A stretch of 64,000 nt of DNA from DP-19 sp036496285 (lineage in GTDB: Bacteria; Desulfobacterota; Binatia; UTPRO1): the NCBI GenBank assembly GCA_036496285.1, contig DASXLI010000029.1, positions 12,444 through 76,443 of the forward strand. The letters run 5' to 3'. The notes beneath the pieces were generated by a model. The model saw only the letters and a program-made list of their open reading frames with translations. It ran no database searches and was not told where the DNA came from. Below, one piece after another: positions 32,382 to 40,798 of the stretch. Within the stretch, counting starts at the first letter, position 1. Each line of letters starts with the position of its first letter. The position numbers were made by a program, and so were the translations under genes.

Positions 32382-33731
32382 TCACTTTCGCACGACGGCC
32401 CCGCGCCCGTCGAGCCGCAGCGCGACCGCCCGCGCATGCGCCTCGAGGCCCTCGAGACGCGCGAGACGCACGACCGCCGGGCCGAGACGACGCAGGGTGC
32501 GCGGGCCGGCGGCGATCACGCTGGAGCGCTTGACGAAGTCGTAGACGCCGAGCGGCGAGGAGAACCGGGCGCTGCCACCGGTCGGCAGCACGTGGTTCGG
32601 GCCGGCGAGGTAGTCGCCGAAGGGCTCCGGCGCGTCGCCGCCGAGGAAGATCGCGCCGGCATGCCGCACTTCCGGGAGCCAGCGCTCCGGCCGGACAACG
32701 GCGAGCTCGAGATGCTCGGGCGCGATCCGGTTGGCGACCGCGAGCGCACCGGCGAGGTCGGCGGTGACGAACGCGGTACCATGGCGGCGGAGCGCGCGGG
32801 CGGCGATGGCCCGACGCGGCAGCGCGGCGAGCTGCGCCGCGAGCTCCCCCTGGACGGCGCGGACGAGCGCCGCCGACGGCGTCACGAGGATCGCGGCCGC
32901 GAGTGGGTCGTGCTCGGCCTGCGACAGGAGGTCGGCGGCGACGTGCGCGGGGCGGGCGCGGCCGTCGGCGACGATCAGCACCTCGCTCGGGCCGGCGATC
33001 ATGTCGATGTCGACCGTGCCGAACACCAGGCGCTTCGCGGTCGCGACGAAGGCGTTGCCCGGGCCGCAGATCTTGTCGACACGCGGAATCGAGCGCGTGC
33101 CGTACGCGAGCGCCGCGATCGCCTGCGCGCCGCCGACGCGGAAGAGGCGGTCGACGCCGGCGAGATACGCAGCAGCAAGGACGGCCGTATCGGCGCGGCC
33201 GGGAGGGGTCACCCCAATTATTTCGCCGACGCCAGCGACCTTCGCGGGAATGACGTTCATCAGGACCGACGACGGATACGCGGCGGTGCCACCGGGAACG
33301 TAGACGCCGACCCGGTCGAGCGGGCGCACCTGCTGCCCGAGGCGGGTGCCGCTGGCGTCGCGGTAGCTCCACGACGTCTGGCGCTGGCGGCGGTGGAAGT
33401 CACGGATGCGCCGGGCCGCGAGCCGCAGGTCGCGGCGCACGACCGCCGGCAGCTCGTCGAGCGCGCGCCGCATGGCCGCGCGCGGCACCTCGACCGTGCG
33501 CGCCGTCAGCGCGACCCCGTCGAAACGCCGGGTATAGGCGAAGAGCGCGGCGTCGCCGCGCCGGCGCACGTCCGCGAGGATCGCGCGCACGCTGCGCTCG
33601 ACGTCGCCGCTCACCGTCTCGCCCCGCGCCTCGAGCATCGCGAGACGCCGCGCGAAGGCGGCACCGCGCGCCGGCACGACGGTCAGCGGGCCCGACGCGG
33701 CCGGACCGCCGCGACGGACGGCACGCCTCAC
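32382..33731 (-). CDS. hisD: Histidinol dehydrogenase
   Basis: A 449-residue enzyme that carries out the last two steps of histidine synthesis, histidinol to histidine, with NAD. Motifs: VGVYVPGGTAAYPSSVLMN, then DKICGPGNAFVATAKR and IDMIAGPSEVLI (the signature), LLSQAEHDP with zinc ligands, and APEHLEL. The GTG start overlaps the murA stop codon (GTGA). The hisG gene, which often sits between murA and hisD in related bacteria, is absent here. The other his genes are 12 kb away at 18975-21806. Confidence 0.95.
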   Translation of the reverse strand: MRRAVRRGGPAASGPLTVVPARGAAFARRLAMLEARGETVSGDVERSVRAILADVRRRGDAALFAYTRRFDGVALTARTVEVPRAAMRRALDELPAVVRRDLRLAARRIRDFHRRQRQTSWSYRDASGTRLGQQVRPLDRVGVYVPGGTAAYPSSVLMNVIPAKVAGVGEIIGVTPPGRADTAVLAAAYLAGVDRLFRVGGAQAIAALAYGTRSIPRVDKICGPGNAFVATAKRLVFGTVDIDMIAGPSEVLIVADGRARPAHVAADLLSQAEHDPLAAAILVTPSAALVRAVQGELAAQLAALPRRAIAARALRRHGTAFVTADLAGALAVANRIAPEHLELAVVRPERWLPEVRHAGAIFLGGDAPEPFGDYLAGPNHVLPTGGSARFSSPLGVYDFVKRSSVIAAGPRTLRRLGPAVVRLARLEGLEAHARAVALRLDGRGAVVRK

Positions 33732-34984
33732 GCGCGCACCCGCGCGATGTCGCCACCGAGCGCGGAGACCTTCTCTTCGAGCCGCTCGTACCCGCGATCG
33801 AGATGGTAGACGCGCGCCACCTCGGTGGTGTTCTGCGCCGCGAGACCGGCGAGCACCAGGCACACGCTGGCGCGCAGATCGGTCGCCATCACGGGCGCGC
33901 CGGAGAGCGCGGGCACGCCGCGCACCGCGGCGGTCCGGCCGTCGACCCGGATGTCGGCGCCCATGCGCGCCAGCTCCTGCACGTGCATGAAGCGGTTCTC
34001 GAAGATCGTCTCGGTGATCAGGCTCTGGCCGGCGCCGAGCGCCATCAGCGCCATGAACTGCGCCTGCAGATCGGTCGGGAAGCCGGGGTACGGCGAGGTG
34101 CGGACGTCGGTGCTGCGGAGCGGCGCGTTACCGCGCACGACGATGCCGTCGGCGCGCGTCTCGACGGCGACACCCGCCTCGTCGAGCTTGGCGAGGAGCG
34201 CCTCGAGGTGATCGGCGCGGGCGCCCGTCACGTGCACCTCACCGCCGGTGATCGCGCCCGCGATGAGCAGGGTGCCGGTCTCGATGCGGTCGGCGATCAC
34301 CGCGTGGTCGAAGCCGCCGAGCTCGCGCACGCCCTCGATGGTGACGACCGAGCTGCCGGCGCCGTGGATGCGCGCGCCCATCGCGCCGAGCGCCGCTGCG
34401 AGATCCTCGATCTCGGGCTCGCGCGCGGCGTTCTCGATGACGGTCGTACCGTCGGCGAGCGTCGCCGCCATGAGGAGGTTCTCGGTGGCGCCGACCGACG
34501 GGAAGTCGAGCGAAATGCGCGCGCCGCGCAAACGCTCCGCCTCGGCCTCGACATAGCCGTGCGAATGACGGATGCGCGCGCCGAGGCGCTCGAGACCCGC
34601 GAGATGGATGTCGACGGGCCGGCTGCCGATGGCGCAGCCGCCGGGCGTCGAGACGCGCGCGCGCCCGGTGCGCGCCACGAGCGGACCGAGGGCCAGGAAC
34701 GACGCGCGCATCGTCTTCACCAGCTCGTACGGTGCCTCGGCGGAGGTGAGGTCGCGCGCCTCGACGAGGATGGTCGCGAACTCCCCGTCGCCGACGAGGG
34801 CACCGAGCCCCTCGAGCAGGCGAAGGGTCGTGGTGATGTCGGCGACGCGCGGCAGGCCGCGGATCGTGCAGAGCTCGCGCGTGAGCAGCGACGCGAAGAG
34901 CAGCGGCAGGCCCGCATTCTTCGAACCGCTCGCCGCGACCGAGCCGCGCAGGCGCCGGCCGCCGTGGATCACGATCTTCTGCAT
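33728..34984 (-). CDS. murA: UDP-N-acetylglucosamine 1-carboxyvinyltransferase
   Basis: A 418-residue MurA that adds enolpyruvate to UDP-GlcNAc in the first committed step of peptidoglycan synthesis. The N-terminus HGGRRLRGSVAASGSKNA and the active-site loop RVSTPGGCAIGSRP are clear; Cys117 is the residue that fosfomycin modifies, so sensitivity is expected. FPTDLQAQFMAL and RFMHVQELARMGADI are typical of the C-terminal domain. It is 10 bases after prmC and overlaps hisD by four bases. Confidence 0.96.
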   Translation of the reverse strand: MQKIVIHGGRRLRGSVAASGSKNAGLPLLFASLLTRELCTIRGLPRVADITTTLRLLEGLGALVGDGEFATILVEARDLTSAEAPYELVKTMRASFLALGPLVARTGRARVSTPGGCAIGSRPVDIHLAGLERLGARIRHSHGYVEAEAERLRGARISLDFPSVGATENLLMAATLADGTTVIENAAREPEIEDLAAALGAMGARIHGAGSSVVTIEGVRELGGFDHAVIADRIETGTLLIAGAITGGEVHVTGARADHLEALLAKLDEAGVAVETRADGIVVRGNAPLRSTDVRTSPYPGFPTDLQAQFMALMALGAGQSLITETIFENRFMHVQELARMGADIRVDGRTAAVRGVPALSGAPVMATDLRASVCLVLAGLAAQNTTEVARVYHLDRGYERLEEKVSALGGDIARVRA

Positions 34985-34994
34985 CGTCCCGTCC

Positions 34995-35888
34995 TCATAC
35001 CGCCACCTCGGCCAGCGCCGACGCCGCGGCGCTTCCCGTCACCACACGCGCGATGCCGGCGAGATCGGCGTGCCACGCGACGCCCTCGAGGCCGGCAGCG
35101 ACCAGGATCGCCGCGACCGCCTCCGCTTGCCCCTCGCCCACCTCGACCAGAAGGCGGCCGCCCGGCGCGAGGCGTGCAGCCGCCTGCGGTGCCAGCGCGC
35201 GATACGCGGCGAGCCCGTCCTCGCCGCCGTCGAGCGCCAGCACCGGCTCGGCGCGCACCTCGGGCGCGAGCCCGGCGAGCGCGGCGGTCGGCACGTAGGG
35301 CGGGTTGCTCACGATGACGTCGAAACGCGCGGCCGCGTCGAGCGGCGCCGTCCACGAGCCGACGACCACCGTCACGCGCGCGTCCACGCCGGCGCGCGCG
35401 GCGTTGGCCGTCGCGACCGCCGCGGCCGCCGGCGAGACGTCCACCGCGACGACGCGCGCCGCCGGCAGCTCGCGCGCCAGCGCAATCGCGAGCGCCCCGC
35501 TCCCCGTACCGAGGTCGAGGATGCGCGGCTCGCCCTCGACGCGGCCGGCGAGCACGCGCTCGACGAGCAACTCCGTCTCCGGCCGCGGGATCAACACGTC
35601 CGGGGTCACGGCGAGCGGCACGGACCAGAACTCGCGGGTGCCGGTCAGGTACGCGACCGGCGTGCCCGCGGCGCGCCGGCGCAGCAGCTCGCGGTAGGCG
35701 TCGATCTCGCGCGTCGTCAGCGGCTGATCGAAGCGCAGGTAGACCCCGACGCGATCGATGCCGAGCACGGACGCGAGCAGCACCTCGGCGTCGAGGCGCG
35801 CGCTCGCCATGCCGCGCGCCGCCAGGAACTCCTGCGCGCGGCCGAGGAACTCGAGCACGGTGCGCGGCTCGGGTTTGGGGTCAGGCAT
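34995..35888 (-). CDS. prmC: Peptide chain release factor N5-glutamine methyltransferase PrmC
   Basis: A 297-residue enzyme that methylates the Gln of the GGQ motif in the release factors. It has an N-terminal helical domain, a SAM loop ILDLGTGSGALAIALA at residues 123-138, and the catalytic NPPY at 195-198. It starts at an ATG sharing one base with the prfA stop codon, and its substrate RF1 is the gene just before it. Confidence 0.95.
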   Translation of the reverse strand: MPDPKPEPRTVLEFLGRAQEFLAARGMASARLDAEVLLASVLGIDRVGVYLRFDQPLTTREIDAYRELLRRRAAGTPVAYLTGTREFWSVPLAVTPDVLIPRPETELLVERVLAGRVEGEPRILDLGTGSGALAIALARELPAARVVAVDVSPAAAAVATANAARAGVDARVTVVVGSWTAPLDAAARFDVIVSNPPYVPTAALAGLAPEVRAEPVLALDGGEDGLAAYRALAPQAAARLAPGGRLLVEVGEGQAEAVAAILVAAGLEGVAWHADLAGIARVVTGSAAASALAEVAV

Positions 35889-36952
35889 CAGTGCGCCGCC
35901 TTCAGCAGCTCGGCCTGGTGGTGGGTGACGAGCTGATCGATCACCGCGTCGAGCTCGCCCTCCATCACCTTGTCGAGCGAGTGCAGGGTGAGGTTGATGC
36001 GGTGGTCGGTGACCCGGCTCTGCGGGAAGTTGTAGGTCCGGATGCGCTCGGAGCGATCGCCGGTGCCGACCATGCTCTTGCGGTTGGCGGCGATCTCCGA
36101 ACGTTGCGCCTCCTCGGCGCGCTCCAGCAGCCGCGCGCGCAGGATCTTGAGGGCCTTCGCCTTGTTCTTGTGCTGCGACTTCTCATCCTGGCAGGTCACG
36201 ACGAGGTTCGTCGGAAGGTGCGTGATGCGCACCGCCGAGTCGGTCGTGTTGACGCTCTGCCCGCCCGGCCCCGACGAGCGGAAGACGTCGACGCGCAGAT
36301 CCTTCTCCTCGATCGCGACGTCCACCTCATCGGCCTCGGGCAGGATCGCGACGGTGACGGCGGAGGTGTGGATGCGTCCCGAGCCCTCGGTCTCCGGCAC
36401 GCGCTGCACGCGGTGCACGCCGCCCTCGAACTTGAGGCGGCTGTAGGCGCCCTGCCCCTCGATCGACGCGATCACTTCCTTGAAGCCGCCGAGACCCGTG
36501 CCGCTCGAGCTCAGCACGTCGACGCGCCAGCCGCGCGTCTCCGCGTAGCGGCTGTACATGCGGAAGAGCTCCGCCGCGAAGAGGCTCGCCTCCTCGCCGC
36601 CGGTGCCGGCGCGGATCTCGAGCAGCACGTTGCGGTCGTCGTTCGGATCGCGCGGCAGGAGGAGCTGCTTGAGGCGATCCTCGAGACCCTCGTTGCGCGT
36701 GCGCAGCCCCGGCAGCTCTTCCTGCGCCAGGGCGCGCATGCCCTCGTCGGCGTCCTGCAGCAGCGACTTGCTGCCCTCGATCTGCTCCTGGACGTCCTTC
36801 CACTCGCGGAAGGCGCGCACGATCTCTTCGAGGCCGGAGCGCTCCTTGGCGAGCTTCGCGAAATCCTTGCGGTTCGCGATCACGTCGGGCGAGACGAGCA
36901 GCTCCTCCAACTCCCCATACCGCCGCTCCACCGCTGCGAGCTTGTCGTACAT
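35888..36952 (-). CDS. prfA: Peptide chain release factor 1
   Basis: A 354-residue RF1 recognising UAA and UAG. The peptidyl-tRNA hydrolysis motif GGQ is at residues 230-232 in SSGPGGQSVN. The stop-codon region PETEGSGRIHTSAVTVAI is at about 186-204. Length and domain order are normal. No Shine-Dalgarno sequence precedes the ATG; instead a 7-bp hairpin ends one base before it. It lies 39 bases after rpmE. Confidence 0.96.
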   Translation of the reverse strand: MYDKLAAVERRYGELEELLVSPDVIANRKDFAKLAKERSGLEEIVRAFREWKDVQEQIEGSKSLLQDADEGMRALAQEELPGLRTRNEGLEDRLKQLLLPRDPNDDRNVLLEIRAGTGGEEASLFAAELFRMYSRYAETRGWRVDVLSSSGTGLGGFKEVIASIEGQGAYSRLKFEGGVHRVQRVPETEGSGRIHTSAVTVAILPEADEVDVAIEEKDLRVDVFRSSGPGGQSVNTTDSAVRITHLPTNLVVTCQDEKSQHKNKAKALKILRARLLERAEEAQRSEIAANRKSMVGTGDRSERIRTYNFPQSRVTDHRINLTLHSLDKVMEGELDAVIDQLVTHHQAELLKAAH

Positions 36953-36953
36953 T

Positions 36954-36972
36954 ACGCCCCCACGCGGGGCGT
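36954..36972 (-). promoter_or_regulatory. Hairpin between rpmE and prfA
   Basis: ACGCCCC (36954-36960) and GGGGCGT (36966-36972) are perfect 7-bp arms around CACGC. In the minus-strand mRNA the stem ends one base before the prfA start codon, where a Shine-Dalgarno sequence would be expected. It may act as an attenuator or as a structure that gates prfA translation; no run of U follows. Confidence 0.45.
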
Positions 36973-36991
36973 GCGACGCACCGCCGAGACG

Positions 36992-37213
36992 TTACTGCTG
37001 CGGCTGAGGGGCGGCGCCTTTGCCGTACTTGCGCCGGAAGCGCTCGACACGGCCGGCGGTATCCACGAGCTTTTGCTTGCCGGTGTAGAAGGGATGGCAG
37101 GCCGAGCAGATCTCGACGTGGATGCTCGGGACCGTCGAGCGCGTCTCAATGATGCTGCCGCACGCACAGATGATTTTCGCCGGCGCGTAGGCCGGATGGA
37201 TGCCTTCCTTCAT
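36992..37213 (-). CDS. rpmE: 50S ribosomal protein L31
   Basis: A 73-residue zinc-binding form of L31, with the ligands CACG near residues 16-19 and CSACHPFYTGKQK in the second part. The first residues MKEGIHPAYAPAKI match the family. GGAGGAGCC upstream sets the ATG at 37213. It opens the run with prfA, prmC, murA and hisD. The rho gene often found next to it is missing; the neighbour is instead the scarred region at 37214-37874. Confidence 0.95.
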   Translation of the reverse strand: MKEGIHPAYAPAKIICACGSIIETRSTVPSIHVEICSACHPFYTGKQKLVDTAGRVERFRRKYGKGAAPQPQQ

Positions 37214-37355
37214 GACTACGGCTCCTCCGTCGTGGAAGGGGAAACGTATATCAACGGGGAACGGGAGCTTCAACCGACCCCGCCGGAGGGGTGGTGGGTC
37301 AGTTTGATTCAGCGCGCCACTGGCGGGACCGAACGTCTAGGGTGAGAATTCGCTC

Positions 37356-37592
37356 GTGCTCGCCGCGATCCGAAAACCAAGGTTCATGCTGTGGACGGTG
37401 CGAGCCTTTGGCCTATTTCGTTGCCAGCTCCGGTGCTCTCAAGATCGCGGCTGGCGAGCTCTTCTACTCGAACTGGTGGGCGGGCTCGTAGCCACGCCGC
37501 TTACGTTCGCGATCGGCATCGCGCTCGTCGCATGGGCACCTCGCATTGTCGCCCGCTCAGAACGCCGAAGACGGCTCCGAAGACTTGATTAG
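37356..37592 (+). CDS. Small hypothetical membrane ORF, possible gene remnant
   Basis: A 78-codon frame whose C-terminal half is a single membrane segment, LVGGLVATPLTFAIGIALVAW, followed by a basic tail with RRRRLRRLD. The N-terminal half has no plausible signal and the base composition is less GC-rich than the surroundings. It ends exactly where the VOC gene remnant on the other strand ends, so it may be a truncated membrane gene. No convincing ribosome site was seen. Confidence 0.25.
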   Translation: MLAAIRKPRFMLWTVRAFGLFRCQLRCSQDRGWRALLLELVGGLVATPLTFAIGIALVAWAPRIVARSERRRRLRRLD

Positions 37593-37805
37593 GCCGGAAG
37601 GTTTCATCGACGCCGAGGTGGAGCTGGGCGCCCTCGTTCTCGAGCCAGCATCCACCACGCTTCGCCAACTCGGAAGGCTTCGGCTGCTCCACGAGCGGAC
37701 CACGTCGCGATAGAAGCCACTGGCAGCGGCGCCGCCCGCAGGCATTGCGAGTTGCACGTGGTGAATCCCGATGAGGAGAGGCGTCTCAAGCATCGGGTCG
37801 CGCAC
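37588..37805 (-). pseudogene. Frameshifted, truncated VOC-family gene
   Basis: From a GTG at 37805 (with AAGGAG upstream) the frame reads through an intact VOC start, IGIHHVQLAMPAGG then GFYRDVV, then shifts near 37695. In the next frame the family sequence goes on as PKPSELAKRGGCWLENEGA and LHLGVDETFRPN before all similarity stops near 37588. So the gene has lost its frame and its second half. The promoter region is shared with the transposase on the opposite strand. The remaining 60 or so residues cannot form a full VOC fold. Confidence 0.7.
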
Positions 37806-37819
37806 GAGTTCTCCTTCGC

Positions 37820-37848
37820 TTGACACATTCGATGGCGAATGATAGAAG
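37820..37848 (+). promoter_or_regulatory. Candidate transposase promoter with small palindrome
   Basis: TTGACA (37820-37825) and TAGAAG (37843-37848) are 17 bases apart. Between them CATTCG-ATGG-CGAATG (37826-37841) is a perfect 6-bp-arm palindrome that could be an operator. AAGGAG at 37867-37872 is the ribosome site of the gene at 37875. Confidence 0.4.
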
Positions 37849-37874
37849 GTAGCCGATTCAAGAGTCAAGGAGCA

Positions 37875-38606
37875 ATGTCGCGTCGCTCTGTTCAACTCGC
37901 TCTGCAGTTGTCCGCACCTCGCGGTTGGGGCGGCGCGCGACGCGGCGCAGGACGCAATCCCGGACCGAACCCAGGTCTGCCGCACGTCTCGCGGGATCGC
38001 TTCGCCAGGTCGCTGCCCGCGCACGCAACGCTACGAGTGTGCTCGGGTCTGCCCTCGCTGCGGACCGTTCGGATCGTACGCGAGATCGAGCGCACGTTTG
38101 CCGTGGGTTGTGCGCGTCCCGGTTTTCGCCTGGTGCACTACTCCTTGCAGGGGAACCATGCCCATCTGATCGTGGAGGCCAGCGATCGCGACGCGCTCGG
38201 GTGTGGGATGATGGCCGTCGGCTCGCGGCTCGCCCGCGCGGTGAACCGGGCCGCGAAGCGAACGGGCCCCGTGCTCGCCGATCGCTACCACATGCGGCTG
38301 CTGCGGACGCCGAAGGAGGTGCGCGGCGCGCTGCGCTACGTCCTCTTGAATGCGCGTCATCACTTGGGGCACCTCCAGGCAAAGCGGCCACGCGCAGTGA
38401 CGCTCGATCCGGCGTCGTCGGGACGTTGGTTCGATGGGTGGAAGCGGGACGCGGCGATCGTGGCTGACGAAATGGGCGCGGACCTGCCAGGGCGACCAGC
38501 GGTCGCGCGGGCTCGTACGTGGCTTCTGACCGTCGGATGGCGGCGCCACGGGCTGCTCGATCCTGCCGACGTGCCGGGGATGAGACCCGAAACCGGAGTT
38601 GGATAG
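37875..38606 (+). CDS. Y1 (HUH) transposase, REP-associated tyrosine transposase type
   Basis: A 243-residue protein of the IS200/RAYT transposase class. The HUH site is GNHAHLIVEA with the His-Ala-His pair, and the catalytic Tyr is likely in ALRYVLLNARHH, further along the usual helix. AAGGAG three bases before the ATG marks the start. The C-terminus adds about 60 residues (GRWFDGWKRDAAI, then ARTWLLTVGWRRHGLLD) typical of RAYTs. No flanking insertion-sequence ends were found, so it is more likely a domesticated RAYT than a full IS. Lower GC around it fits past transfer. Confidence 0.88.
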   Translation: MSRRSVQLALQLSAPRGWGGARRGAGRNPGPNPGLPHVSRDRFARSLPAHATLRVCSGLPSLRTVRIVREIERTFAVGCARPGFRLVHYSLQGNHAHLIVEASDRDALGCGMMAVGSRLARAVNRAAKRTGPVLADRYHMRLLRTPKEVRGALRYVLLNARHHLGHLQAKRPRAVTLDPASSGRWFDGWKRDAAIVADEMGADLPGRPAVARARTWLLTVGWRRHGLLDPADVPGMRPETGVG

Positions 38607-38735
38607 AATGATTTGCGGCCGGTAGGTGCCGACGACGCGACCTCGGGCCCGGCTCTTTTCAGGTGTTCCCTCCCTTCCCTCATTGACGTCCGAAAATGGC
38701 GAGACGTAGTCGTGGGCAGATGCCATGATCCGACC

Positions 38736-40262
38736 ATGACGACGACCCCGACGACGCTCGATCGTGACGTGTGCTACCGCGCGATCCGGACGCGCGACGC
38801 CCGGTTCGACGGGAAGCTGTTGACGGCGGTCCTCACCACCGGCATCTACTGCCGGCCGATCTGTCCGGCGCGGACGCCGAAGCTCGAGAACGTCGTCTTC
38901 TACGCCAGCGCCGCGGCGGCGCAGGAGGCGGGGTTCCGGCCGTGCCTGCGCTGCCGGCCGGAGTCGTCGCCGGAGCTGGCGGCGTGGCGCGGCACCTCGA
39001 ACACGGTCTCGCGCGCGCTCACCCTGATCGCCGACGGCGCCCTCGACGGTGGCGAACGCGACGTCGGCGGGCTCGCGGCGCGGCTCGGCATCGGCGAGCG
39101 CCAGCTGCGGCGCCTCTTTCAGCAACACCTCGGCGCGTCGCCGATCGCGGTGGCGCAGACGCGGCGCGTACTGTTCGCCAAGCAGCTCATCCACGAGACG
39201 CGCATGCGCATGATCGACGTCGCGCTCGCGTCCGGCTTCGGCAGCTTGCGCCGCTTCAACGACACCTTCCATCGGCTCTACGATCGGCCGCCGTCGTCGC
39301 TGCGGCGGCTCTCACCGTCGCCGGAAGCCGGCGCCGGCGCCGCGATCACGGTCCGCCTGAGCTATGCCCCGCCGTACGACTGGGCGGCGATGATCGCGTT
39401 CCTCGCGGCGCGCGCAGTCCCCGGCGTCGAGATCGTCGAGCCGAGGCGTTACCGGCGCACGATCGAGCTCGACGGCCAGCACGGGACGATCGACGTGGCT
39501 CCGGTCACGGGCGCCAACGCCGTCGCCGCGACGATCCGCTTTCCCAACGTGCGCGCGCTGCCGTCGATCATCCGCCGCATCCGCCGGCTCTTCGACCTCA
39601 CCGCCGACATCCGCTCGATCGCGGCGCACCTCGCGGAGGACCCGCTGCTCGCGCCGCTCGTGCGGGCCCGGCCCGGGCTGCGCGTCCCCGGCGCGTGGGA
39701 CGGCTTCGAGCTCGCGATCCGCGCGATCCTCGGCCAGCAGATCACCGTCGCGGCGGCCCGCCAGCTCGCCGTGAAGCTCGTCGCCGCGCACGGCGAGCCG
39801 TTCGCGCCCGCCGCGAGCGGCGACGCGCCGGCGCTCAGCGCGGTATTTCCACGTGCGGAGCGTCTGGCCGGCGCGAATCTCGCACGGCTCGGCATGCCGC
39901 GTGCCCGCGCGACGGCCCTCTCGTCGCTGGCGGCGGCCGCCGTGGCGGATGCGCGGCTCTTCTCGGCCGAGCAGGACCTCGAATGCTCCGTCGCGCGCCT
40001 GCGCGATCTGCCCGGCGTCGGCGAGTGGACGGCGCAGTACATCGCGCTCCGGGCGCTGCACGAGCCCGACGCCTTCCCCGCGGGCGACATCGGCATTCTC
40101 CGTGCGCTCGCAACCGGCGACGAGCGGCCGACCGCGGCCGCCGCGCTGGCCCGCGCCGAGGCGTGGCGTCCGTGGCGCGCCTACGCCGCGCAACACCTCT
40201 GGACCAACGACAACGTGAAGCGCGTGCCGCCATCGCGCGCACGCCAGGAGGCAGTAGCATGA
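38736..40262 (+). CDS. alkA: Ada-type methyl-accepting domain / AraC HTH / AlkA DNA glycosylase fusion
   Basis: A 508-residue fusion. Residues 1-80 are an Ada N-terminal zinc domain (GIYCRPICPARTP, then RPCLRCRPE) that senses methylphosphotriesters through Cys38. Residues 90-185 are an AraC-type HTH (LAARLGIGERQLRRLFQQHLG and ASGFGSLRRFNDTF). Residues 200-500 are the AlkA N-domain and HhH-GPD glycosylase, with LPGVGEWTAQY and the catalytic Asp in PAGDIGIL. The protein should remove 3-methyladenine and may activate its own operon. Its ATGA overlap with ogt is clear. Confidence 0.92.
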   Translation: MTTTPTTLDRDVCYRAIRTRDARFDGKLLTAVLTTGIYCRPICPARTPKLENVVFYASAAAAQEAGFRPCLRCRPESSPELAAWRGTSNTVSRALTLIADGALDGGERDVGGLAARLGIGERQLRRLFQQHLGASPIAVAQTRRVLFAKQLIHETRMRMIDVALASGFGSLRRFNDTFHRLYDRPPSSLRRLSPSPEAGAGAAITVRLSYAPPYDWAAMIAFLAARAVPGVEIVEPRRYRRTIELDGQHGTIDVAPVTGANAVAATIRFPNVRALPSIIRRIRRLFDLTADIRSIAAHLAEDPLLAPLVRARPGLRVPGAWDGFELAIRAILGQQITVAAARQLAVKLVAAHGEPFAPAASGDAPALSAVFPRAERLAGANLARLGMPRARATALSSLAAAAVADARLFSAEQDLECSVARLRDLPGVGEWTAQYIALRALHEPDAFPAGDIGILRALATGDERPTAAAALARAEAWRPWRAYAAQHLWTNDNVKRVPPSRARQEAVA

Positions 40263-40798
40263 CCAGCTCGACACGAACGTTGCTTTTCGACCGCGTCGCG
40301 TCGCCTGTGGGGGAGATCCTCCTCGTGTGCGACGACGACGGCACGCTGCTGGCGCTCGACTTCCACGACCACGAGGATCGCATGCGGCGGCTGCTGCGCC
40401 GCTACCACGGCCCGGTGACCCTGCGTCCCGGCCGCGCGCCGGCAGCCGTCACGCGGGCGATCGACGCGTTCTTCGCGGGCGACCTCGACGCGCTCGCGCG
40501 CATCCCGGTCCGCACCGCCGGCACAGACTTCCAGCGACGCGTGTGGACCGCGCTGCGCGACATCCCGTCCGGCGCCACCACGACGTACGGCGAGCTCGCG
40601 GCGGCGATCGGGCGGCCTGGTGCCAGCCGCGCCGTCGGACTGGCCAACGGCTCGAACCCGGTCGCGCTCGTACTGCCGTGTCATCGGGTGATCGGCTCCG
40701 ACGGCGGGCTCACGGGCTACGGCGGCGGCCTCGAGCGCAAGCGCTGGCTGCTGGAGCACGAGCGCGGCGCGACGGACGCGCGGCGGGCTTCGGCGTGA
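40259..40798 (+). CDS. ogt: Methylated-DNA-protein cysteine methyltransferase (Ogt)
   Basis: A 179-residue suicide enzyme taking the methyl group from O6-methylguanine. The acceptor is Cys141 in LPCHRVIGSDGGLTGYGGGLE, the full signature. The start overlaps the AlkA fusion (ATGA) and its end overlaps the next gene (GTGA). It lacks the Ada regulatory domain, which is instead on the fusion protein upstream, so the adaptive response is split across two proteins. Confidence 0.96.
   Translation: MTSSTRTLLFDRVASPVGEILLVCDDDGTLLALDFHDHEDRMRRLLRRYHGPVTLRPGRAPAAVTRAIDAFFAGDLDALARIPVRTAGTDFQRRVWTALRDIPSGATTTYGELAAAIGRPGASRAVGLANGSNPVALVLPCHRVIGSDGGLTGYGGGLERKRWLLEHERGATDARRASA

Noticed and set aside
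35891..37345. A 484-codon open frame on the plus strand opposite prfA and rpmE
   Set aside because: The opposite strand has complete RF1 and L31 genes with diagnostic motifs; this frame shows no family features.
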